From NCBI GenBank assembly GCA_002786025.1, contig NHNW01000029.1:7384-71383 (forward strand): a stretch of DNA of 64,000 nt, given 5' to 3'. The notes under the pieces were generated by a model. It had not been told where the DNA came from and did no database searches. It was given only the letters and a program-made list of their open reading frames with translations. The DNA comes from Zasmidium citrigriseum (Eukaryota > Ascomycota > Dothideomycetes > Mycosphaerellales > Mycosphaerellaceae). This document shows, in pieces, positions 23,314 through 31,566 of the stretch. Numbering within the stretch: position 1 is the first letter of the stretch; each line of letters starts with the position of its first letter. Position numbers and translations under genes: made by a program.

Positions 23314-25109
23314 TTACATATTACTAGGATACAAGACCTCGTCCAACTTATTGTACTCCTCCTTGAGCGTTCTCGGTGCAGTGAATCGCTGCATGAGACC
23401 CGACGAACCAGCCTTGTCGCAAGTTCCCGACATTCTTGAACCACCGAAAGATTGTTGCCCGATGACAGCAGCAGTGATCTTGCAGTTGATGTAGAAGTTG
23501 CCAGCAGCGTATCTCAGCTTGTCCTCTGCCAGTCTGACAGCTTTCTGGTCATTGGAGAAGATGTTGCCAGTGAGAGCGAATCCACCTCCTTGCTTGTCGA
23601 CAATGTCGAGGGTCTTCTCGAATTCGGCATCGGGGTAGACGTAGGCGACGAGGACGGGACCGAAAAGCTCCTTGTCGAAGAGTTCGTGGTCGGGGTTAGT
23701 GGTCTTGTAGATGGTTGGGTCGATGTACCAGCCGGTAGAGCTGTCGTAGGTGCCGCCAACGACCTTCTCAAGCTTGCTGTCGGCGTTGGCCTTGTCAATT
23801 GCGGATGTAATGCGGTCGAAAGCCTTCTTGTCGATGACTGGGCCAGTGAAGGATTGGTAGTCCTCTGGTGGGCCGACCTTGACACGCTCGAGCTCCTTCT
23901 TCATTTGAGAGAAGAACTCGTCGGCGCGGCTTTGAGGAACGTAGATGCGAGAGCAAGCTGAGCACTTCTGACCAGCGTACTCGAAAGATGCTCGGACGGT
24001 GTGCTTAGCAGCGTTGACAACATCGGCAGACGGGTGGAGCAGGTGGAAGTTCTTGCCAGAAGTCTCACCAATCATTCGAGGAAAGTCGCGGTATCTCTTC
24101 TCTGCAAGACCTTGGGCGGCCTTGACGTTCAAGGAGCGGAAGACATCAGAAGAGCCGATGAATGCCAGAGCTGAGAACTCGCGGTGGTCGAAGACGGTGT
24201 TGGTGATAGTCTCGGCGTCGCCCTGAACGATCTGAATGACACCCTCTGGAAGACCGGCTTCCAACAGAATTTGGTGGACGAGGTGACTAGCGTAGGCGTT
24301 CATAGGAGCCGGCTTCCAGACAACAACGTTGCCCATAAGAGCAGGTGCAGAAATGAGGTTACCACCGATAGCCGTGAAGTTGAAGGGAGAGACAGCGTAG
24401 ACGAAGCCTTCGAGGGGTCTCCAGTCTGTTCGTCCGTGGTGGCTCTGTGCGTTGACCGTAGGCTGCTTGTCGTAGATCTCCTGAGCGAAGCCGACGTTGT
24501 ATCGGTAGAAGTCCGCCAACTCAGCAGCAGCATCGATCTCAGCCTGCCATGCATTCTTGCCCTGGCCAAGCATCGTGGCAGCGAGAAGTTGGAAGCGGTA
24601 CTTGCCAGAGACCAGGTCGGCCGCTCGCAGGAAGATGGAGGCTCGGTCTGTGAAAGGCATCTCTTGCCACTCCTTCTTCGCCTTCAGCGCAGAATCAATC
24701 GCCTTGTTGACATCTTCTTTCGATGCTGAAGCAAACTCCTGGAAAGAGTTCTTGTGTTCCGATGGCATGACCATGGATGTGAGAGATTGATTTGCAGAAA
24801 CCTTTGCATCTTTTCCGCCGATGGCTGGCACCTTGAGAGGAAGTTGTGCTCGGAGCTCATCCAATGCTTTGGAGAGCTTTGTTCGCTCTGGTGAGTTCGG
24901 TGCGAATTCGAGCTGGGATCAAGTCAGTGCAAATCCTTCATAGCTCTGCTTCAAGAACTGACATTTGGTTCATTGAAAGGCTTCGGCACACGATAGTTGC
25001 CAGAGGTCAAACACCTCACTCCCATCACCGGCTTGCTGCATATTCGCTGCGCTCTCAAAGGAGCAGTCTGTCTGAGGGCAGAGCCCGCTGGTCGTAATCT
25101 CGTCGCCAT
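23314..25109 (-). CDS. Delta-1-pyrroline-5-carboxylate dehydrogenase, mitochondrial (ALDH4)
   Basis: Two exons (25109-24963, 24912-23314) give 581 aa. It oxidises glutamate semialdehyde (or its 4-hydroxy form) to glutamate with NAD+. The basic N-terminus rich in Ala and Arg (MATRLRPAGSALRQTAPLRA) is a likely mitochondrial presequence. The intron joins FNEPN to LEFAPNSPER, a conserved ALDH4 N-terminal stretch. Catalytic elements are visible: FIGSSDVFRSL, GETSGKNFHLL and the nucleophile Cys in GQKCSACSR (about residue 364). The C-terminal FGGSRMSGT closes the fold. It is divergently transcribed from the flavin oxidase gene at 25803. Confidence 0.94.
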
Positions 25110-25802
25110 CTTGCAGTATGTGAAAGAGCAATAGCAATGGAACAACAAAAAAGTTCGAGAGCTCAACTAAAAGTGTAGAAGACGCGTTCTTGACGCCATC
25201 ACACAATAAAAGTTGTGCCCCTCTCCCCGCCGGTCTCGCAGCCGTGCGGCTTCCATGACCGAGAGCAGACGCACTCCGTTCCCAACTGCCCTATCGAGCT
25301 GGTTACCAGGGACATTGCAGCTCTGTGCTGTGCTGTGTCTCTGGTTGTCGGTTGCTGACGGCAGAATGTTGTCTGGATCTCCCCAGCTTGAACCCCACAA
25401 GAGCTCAGCCGTAGCTCCCGTAGTCAGGCACACGACCAACTTCACCTCTCGGTCTCAAAGCCGACCTGAAGCTTTGCGATACACTGCATGTATTTTCTGT
25501 TCGGGCGAGATAGCGGGCATGTCAGATGATGGCGTGGCAAGACGAAAGCAGACCGGATTTGGACCCGGAGCTCATCACACCATGGGATGAGATCGTGGGT
25601 TGCTTGAATGGGAAAAGGAAACCAGATTGCATATATGCGGAAGATGGAAGATGCGGAGTAGTGATTCCTGCTGCAGAAGGAGCTACTCGAGGTGAAGCAA
25701 GCTCGACTTTCCTTCCTTCCTCTTTCCTCGTCCTTCCAAGAAACATCCCAATCCACCTCCCATCCACCAAAAACAGGACAAGAACAGAAAAAATCAACCA
25801 CA
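25110..25802. promoter_or_regulatory. Divergent promoter region, P5C dehydrogenase / flavin oxidase
   Basis: About 690 bp separate the two start codons. The plus strand just before 25803 is rich in C and A (CATCCCAATCCACCTCCC), a usual fungal 5' leader. I could not recognise a regulator site. Confidence 0.5.
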
Positions 25803-27113
25803 ATGCCGCCATCAAAAGAAACCCCCATAACAATCCTCGGCTCCGGCGCCTGGGGCCTCTCCACAGCCCTGCACCTCCTGCAATCCGGCCACAAAAACAT
25901 AACAGTCTACGACCGCAGCCCCGAAATCCCCTCCCCCTACTCCGCCGCCTACGACCTGAACAAAATCGTGCGCGCCGAATACGAAGACCCCTTCTACACA
26001 AAACTCGCCCTGCAATCCATAAAGAAATGGAAATCCCACCCAGCATTCGTCCCACACTACCACCAGACGGGTTATGTGGTGGCTTGTACTGGGAGAGCAC
26101 CGGCGAAGGCTGTGGAGCATCTGGAGAAAGCGCTGAGTTCGATTGAGGAGGATCCGGCGTTTAAGGCTGGGATTCGGAGGCTAGAGGGCGGGGAGCAGTT
26201 TAAGGAGTATACCTGGCAGTACTCGGGGCCGTTGACGGGGTTTAAGGGGTACTTCAACCGTCTAGCAGGCTATGCACACTCCAGCGATGCTCTCCGCGGC
26301 TGCTGGGAATACTGCGCACGCCGCGGCGTGAAATTCGTCCTCGGCGAAGAACAAGGCAAAGTCACCCGCCTCATCTACAGCGGGAAGAAATGCACCGGCT
26401 TCGTGACCGCCGACGGCAAAGAACACTCTTCCAGCCTCACAATCGTCGCCCTCGGAGCCCACGGCGCCTCTCTCCTCCCAGCACTCGGCAATTTCGCCGT
26501 CGCGCGCTCCTGGTCCGTCGCACACGTGCAACTCACAGAAGAGGAATGTAATCTCCTCCGTGGGATCCCCACGACCAATGTCCGTGATCTGGGATTTTTC
26601 TTCGAGCCGGATCCAAAGACGAGACTTTTCAAGATCTGTCCGTTGGGGATTGGGTATACGAATCCGGATAAGGATGGGATTTCTTTGCCGCCGGCGGACA
26701 GACTGCCTCCACCGCAGGATTTCATTCCGTATGAGGATGAGCTCAAATTGCGTCAATTGCTGAGGGAGACGTTTCCTTGGATGGCGGAGAGGCCTTTTGT
26801 TGATCAGAAGTTGTGTTGGTTTGCGGATACTGCGGATTCGGAGTTCTGTATCGATTATGTGCCTGGCACTGACAACTCTGTGATATGTCTGTCGGGCGAT
26901 TCGGGACATGGGTTCAAGATGATGCCGGTGTTTGGCGAGTGGGTTGTGGATCTGATTAACAAGGGCCAGCAGCCGCTGCAGAGGTGGCAGTGGAAGAGTG
27001 TGGATCTTTCGAAGCAGGATTGGGGCGAGAAGGTCAGTTGGAGAATTGGAAAGGGTGCTGAGCTGAAGGAGTTGATTGCGGCGAAAGATAAGGTTGTTAG
27101 GGCGAGGTTGTGA
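25803..27113 (+). CDS. FAD-dependent amino acid oxidase, sarcosine oxidase / fructosyl-amine oxidase type
   Basis: Single exon, 436 aa. The N-terminal FAD-binding GSGAWGLSTALHLLQSG and a C-terminal SGDSGHGFKMMP are hallmarks of the MSOX family, which includes sarcosine oxidase, L-pipecolate/saccharopine oxidase and amadoriases. The family Cys that binds flavin covalently may be the one in KLCWFADTAD. Substrates are secondary amines, producing an imine and H2O2. Its divergent pairing with P5C dehydrogenase suggests a cyclic or N-alkyl amino acid such as pipecolate or a proline derivative; this is inference. The C-terminus ends in ARL, close to a PTS1 peroxisome signal. The start was chosen at 25803 (CACAATG), although the frame stays open upstream. 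Confidence 0.85.
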   Translation: MPPSKETPITILGSGAWGLSTALHLLQSGHKNITVYDRSPEIPSPYSAAYDLNKIVRAEYEDPFYTKLALQSIKKWKSHPAFVPHYHQTGYVVACTGRAPAKAVEHLEKALSSIEEDPAFKAGIRRLEGGEQFKEYTWQYSGPLTGFKGYFNRLAGYAHSSDALRGCWEYCARRGVKFVLGEEQGKVTRLIYSGKKCTGFVTADGKEHSSSLTIVALGAHGASLLPALGNFAVARSWSVAHVQLTEEECNLLRGIPTTNVRDLGFFFEPDPKTRLFKICPLGIGYTNPDKDGISLPPADRLPPPQDFIPYEDELKLRQLLRETFPWMAERPFVDQKLCWFADTADSEFCIDYVPGTDNSVICLSGDSGHGFKMMPVFGEWVVDLINKGQQPLQRWQWKSVDLSKQDWGEKVSWRIGKGAELKELIAAKDKVVRARL

Positions 27114-27373
27114 GTGGAAGACGTTGACGGGAACATGAGAGATGATGGTACGGTATTTTGTTTTGTTGTCTGGGATAGCGACTGGATTTAGATGTATAGA
27201 CTGGGAAATCTTGACATCTCACGACTCTGTATACTCATTGCCCTTGTGTCTCGTCATCTCTTATAGATTGGCATCGTCTGTGCAAAGTTTGATGTTGTTA
27301 GAGCGATATTGTCGAGCATGAGTGTTGGAGATAAATAACACTCTCTTCTATATTCTATATATCTCTCCATGCT

Positions 27374-28743
27374 CTACAACTTCCCCCTCCCCACCCCTCC
27401 CTCACTAACACTCCTAAACGCCTCAGCCACATACCGCACATTCCCCCAATTCAACCCACTAACACTAATCCTCCCATCCCCTGTCAAATAAACATGCCAC
27501 TCCCTCCTCAACCTCTCAACCTCCTCCCTCCCCAGTCCCGTATAACAAAACATCCCCGTCTGCTCCGTCAAATGCCTCCAATCCTGCCCACCCTCCTCCA
27601 GCAACCCCCTAAGCGCCTTCCTCATCTCGACAATACGGCCCGACATAGTCTTAAGATCATCCTGCCACTCCGCAGAAAGAGCTGGGGAGTTCAAGATTGT
27701 GGAGGCGATACGTGCGCCGTAGGCTGGGGGCGTGGAGATGTTCACTCTTTGTAACTTCTCCATCTGACTCTTGATTCGGCCCGCGAGGGAAGGATCGCGG
27801 GTCACGACGTGTAAGCAGCCGGTTCTTTCGCCGTAGAGCCCGAAGTTTTTGGCGTAGGATTGCGCGATTAGGAGGGCGGAGAAGTCGAGGGTGATGAAGT
27901 GGCGGAGGGCCCAGGCGTCGGCGGAGAGGGAGCCGGAGGCGAAACCTTGGTAGGCGGAGTCGAAGAAGGGGAGGTGGTGTTTTTGTTGCATGACTGTGGC
28001 GATTTGGCGCCACTGGTCTTGGGTTGGGTCGAGGCCTGTGGGGTTGTGGGCGCAGGCGTGGAGGAGGACGATGGAGTCCTCTGGGATAGATCTTAAATGC
28101 GTCAGGAAGCCGTCCAGGTCCAGGGATCTTGTGGCTGTGTCGTAGTATGGATAGAGGGAAGTCTCCAATCGAGCGTCCTGGAAGATAGGGACGTGGTTCA
28201 AGTACGCCGGCGAGCTGATATGAACTCGCTTTGCTGGAGATTCAGGGAAGAACTTGTACAGGAAACGGGCGCCGAGGGAGAGGGCTCCAGTTCCTGAAAT
28301 GGTCTGCATGGTCGCCACTCGTTTCTCTTTGAGAACTGCGCTGTTCTCACCGAAAACAAGTCGTTGTGAGGCATCGAGATAGGAGTTGAGACCTGCGATT
28401 GGCAGATACTCGTGGTCGAGATCTGGGGATCTGCGGAGGAGTTCGTCTGCCTGGTGTGTCGTTAGCTTGGATCTCTTTGATATTTTTGTAATAGCGGTCT
28501 TACCTTCTTGACCACAGGCAAGACCCAAGGCTTGCCATTGTTGTCTCTGTAAGTCCCAGCTCCCAGGCTGACTTTGTTTGGGTTGGTATCAGCATTGTAT
28601 GCTGCAGTCAATCCAAACATGGCATCTGGCGGTGCTTGAGGCACACCCGCCAGCGGTGAATCCGTAGATTTTGATCCATTTGGCGAGGACAATTCGGTCC
28701 AGAGTGCTGGATTCGAATTCGTCTGTTCTGGAGCTGCCGCCAT
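27374..28743 (-). CDS. Aspartate aminotransferase
   Basis: Two exons (28743-28504, 28450-27374) give 438 aa. It is a PLP enzyme exchanging amino groups between aspartate (or 4-hydroxyglutamate) and 2-oxo acids. The N-terminal VPQAPPDAMFGLTAAYNAD and VSLGAGTYRDNNGKPW are class-I aminotransferase signatures. The PLP lysine lies in QSYAKNFGLYGERTG and the PLP Asp/Tyr region in HNPTGLDPTQDQW and DSAYQGFASG. No mitochondrial presequence is evident, so it is probably cytosolic. It is convergent with the flavin oxidase and closes the amino-acid block. In mammals AspAT makes 4-hydroxy-2-oxoglutarate in hydroxyproline breakdown, which fits the aldolase at 16304-17397. Confidence 0.92.
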
Positions 28744-29298
28744 CGTCCTGCTCGATATTCTCCAAATGTTGTCAATCGTCGAATGTTTCCAAAAACACAA
28801 TGTCTCGCCCTTCAGCATCCGCGCTAGGCCCGGTAACCATCATCTTGCCCGACCTCCGGGTATATCACTTGGCCGACCGAAGCTGTAGGCCATATCGATA
28901 GGCGCAAGTCTCGATCACGTGATGCGGAAAGACGATCCGTTGATGCAGCTTTCCACCCCCAACACTGCAGCTGTACAGCTCTCCGCCAGTTTGCTATCGG
29001 CTCGGTCACGCACCCCGAGCATGGTACCTCAGGAAATTCTCACTCGATTCGAACAAGAGCATGTGTTGGCATTTTCTGGAGCCGTCGAATCCCAGGACTT
29101 GAGCTCTGGTGGGGCTGTCGATTGTGCCAGAGCCTGGAGATTCTGCCGACCTGACTTCTGGAGATTGTGCGGGATGTCGGGTCCGAATATCGATAAGCCT
29201 GGAGTTAGAGAGTGTTGTGTTGTGTGTTTTGGTCCTGCAGAATCTCCAGTGGTGGTGACTGATTCTCTGACCGAACGTCGTCGACGAGGCCATCCAAC
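28744..29298. other. Intergenic, divergent promoter region
   Basis: Lies between the aminotransferase (-) and the carrier-like gene (+). Open frames here on both strands have no recognisable product. Confidence 0.5.
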
Positions 29299-30210
29299 AT
29301 GCAGCAAGACCACCAGTCCTTCGCCTCGAAAACGGAGAGAATCTCCTTGTCCAAAGATGTCTCCAATTCGAAAACAGACAACCTCTTCCAACGCCTCTCC
29401 GTCGACGCAGCAGCAGCTCTCGCAGCAGCAATCGCCGTCTCGCCCGTCATGACTCTAATCGATAGGTCAGTCAACCACAATTCCCACGAAATACCACAAT
29501 CAAACTGACCAAACGTCTTCATTAGAGCCGTAACAGAATCCGCAGCCGGGCACACCACCATCTTCACCTCCCTGAAAGAATCCCTAAAATCCATGGTCCG
29601 GCATCCACAGACGTTCCTCTTCAACCGCCCAATGGCCTCGATGTTCCTCCTCTACAGTCTGACATATTTGACCGCGAATTCCGTGGACACAATGTCCTCA
29701 TACTCAGAAAACCTCCCCGCCTCCTCAACAAGCTCCAGCACGTCGAAATTCGCCGCCGTAACAGCGGTAAACGTCGGTCTAGCGCTATACAAAGACGCCA
29801 CATTCGCGCGCTCGTTTGGATCACCGGGGTCAAAGCTGAGGGCGTTGCCGAAGAGTTGTTACGTGCCGTTCATCGTCAGGGATGGAATCACTCTGGGAGC
29901 GACGTTTAACGTTCCAGCTGCGATTGCTCCCAGTTTACCAGAGGGGTTAGAGAGATATATGAGTCGATTGAGCGTGGCGCAACTGGCGGCGCCGGCGGCG
30001 AGTCAATTCTTGTGCACACCACTTCATCTGTATGGGTTGGATCTGTATTATCGGCAGGGGAAGGTGGCGGTGTGGGAGAGGTGGGAGTTTATTAGGAGGA
30101 CTTGGTGGAGTAGTTCGGTCGCGAGGGCGTGTCGGGTTGTGCCGGCGTATGGGTTGGGAGGTGTTTTGAATAATGATGTGAGGAAGGTTTTGATGGAGAG
30201 GATAGAGTAG
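29299..30210 (+). CDS. Conserved fungal membrane protein, mitochondrial-carrier-like
   Basis: Two exons (29299-29465, 29526-30210) give 283 aa. Hydrophobic segments occur near RLSVDAAAALAAAIAVSPVMTL, MASMFLLYSLTYLTANSVDT, FAAVTAVNVGLALYKD and SRLSVAQLAAPAASQFLCTPLHL. The layout of short helices, with Pro following SP and LYK-D patterns, resembles the SLC25 mitochondrial carrier fold, but I cannot see three clear P-x-(D/E)-x-x-(K/R) repeats. The spliced frame gives AVTESAAGHTTIF, which reads smoothly. Substrate and location are unknown. Confidence 0.6.
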
Positions 30211-30382
30211 AGGGAAGGAAGGGGCTAGATGGTGAAGTTACTAGTTGTTACATTTGAAGTGGGTATCAATTGGGTCACCTACGAGGGTCCCTCCCATCGC
30301 TTTTGCCCTTTCCCTCGTGCCCATGTCAAACGCCGCAACGCCTCGCTATGCTGTTCCAAAATGCTTTCTTTGCTCGTCCTTT

Positions 30383-31321
30383 CTATACTGGCATTCCCAT
30401 GGATTGACGTATCTGCATGACCTGGCCCCGCTGCGGCTCAGGCAGAGCCAGAATCTGGTCTCGCGAAAGGCCCTTGACGACTTCCCACAGCTGGGCGTTA
30501 TCTTGTGGTGGAGCAGGCGCTTGCTGAGGTGGAGGTTGGTAGGCGGGTTGCTGAGGCGGAGTTGGTGCGTATTGTTGCTGCTGGCCATAGCCGGGCGGAT
30601 ATCCTCCATACTGCGGCTGCGGCGGTTGAGGAGGAGGATAGTGCATTGGCGGCGGATGTTGTGGAGGAGGCTGCACTGGCTGCTGGGGAGCTGCGCTGGT
30701 AATGAGCTGGGCGACGATGCTGGTGTCGACTAGGTTGAGGAGGAGCATGGCCTGGAAGACGGCGTATGCGAGCTGAGGCTGTGATTGTAGTAGAGCAGTG
30801 GCTTGCTGAGGGTTGCTGGTGCAGAGGTTCTTGAGCTGACTGATGAAGTCGAGCAATTGCGGCGTTTCCACCTGCTTGAGGGTGTTGCTGATGTGGTCCA
30901 GCGCTGTGAGGCCCGGTGGGAGCTCGACGCCTTGCGGCATTGGTGGCAGAGCGCTGGGATCTGGCCGTCCAGCAGCAGCGCCGCCCATATTGAAGTGAGC
31001 AGGCGGCGGGGCGCGGTTGCTGTCGTTGTTCTGGTTGTTTGAGTTGTTGTTGGCGCGGTTGTCGTTGCTGTAGTCCACCCGCAGCGTGCGGCCATTGAGC
31101 TCGAACTCGTTCAGATTCCGCACCGCCGACGCCGCCGAGTCGACATCTGAGTACTCCAAGAAACCGAAACCCTTGGGCTGGCCGGTGTCTTTGTCGTATA
31201 CCAGTCGGAAGCTCAGCACCTGTCCGCAGCGCCCGAAGATGTCGACAATCTGCTCTTCCGACACGCCGTAGGGGATGTTGCCGATGAAAACCACCCGTCC
31301 GCCCTTCTCGCGGTTCGCCAT
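30383..31321 (-). CDS. Cleavage stimulation factor 64 kDa subunit (CstF64/Rna15-like)
   Basis: Single exon, 312 aa. Residues about 9-86 form an RRM (RNP2 VVFIGNIPYG, RNP1 KGFGFLEY). The hinge domain follows (GLTALDHISNTLKQVETPQLLDF), then a Pro/Gln-rich stretch. The C-terminal helical domain has the pattern LWEVVKGLSRDQILALPEPQRGQVMQIRQ. It binds the GU-rich element downstream of polyadenylation sites and recruits the cleavage complex in the nucleus. It is divergently paired, 245 bp apart, with the CPSF100 gene of the same machinery. The start at 31321 is the ATG just before the RRM; the frame stays open upstream. Confidence 0.93.
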   Translation of the reverse strand: MANREKGGRVVFIGNIPYGVSEEQIVDIFGRCGQVLSFRLVYDKDTGQPKGFGFLEYSDVDSAASAVRNLNEFELNGRTLRVDYSNDNRANNNSNNQNNDSNRAPPPAHFNMGGAAAGRPDPSALPPMPQGVELPPGLTALDHISNTLKQVETPQLLDFISQLKNLCTSNPQQATALLQSQPQLAYAVFQAMLLLNLVDTSIVAQLITSAAPQQPVQPPPQHPPPMHYPPPQPPQPQYGGYPPGYGQQQQYAPTPPQQPAYQPPPQQAPAPPQDNAQLWEVVKGLSRDQILALPEPQRGQVMQIRQSMGMPV

Positions 31322-31566
31322 GGTCGGAAATAGGTGGGAGTGGTGTTGGTGGATGTGGTGTTGTTTGCGACTGAAGAACAAGCTGGAGGTCGGCAGCCAA
31401 AACTACGGCGGCCTGAATGTAAGCTCTGGTCAGCAGCGACAACACCTCCGAGTCGCCGCAAGCATCGTGAGCTGCATGTGAAGACACCCTTCCATTCACT
31501 CACACCACACTAAGCTCCTTCCCAATTCGACGTTCTCCTGCCATGATCGACCGGTAGTAACACGCC
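31322..31566. promoter_or_regulatory. Bidirectional promoter of CstF64 and CPSF100 genes
   Basis: Only 245 bp separate the two divergent start codons, so both 3'-end processing genes must share this region. No specific site recognised. Confidence 0.6.
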
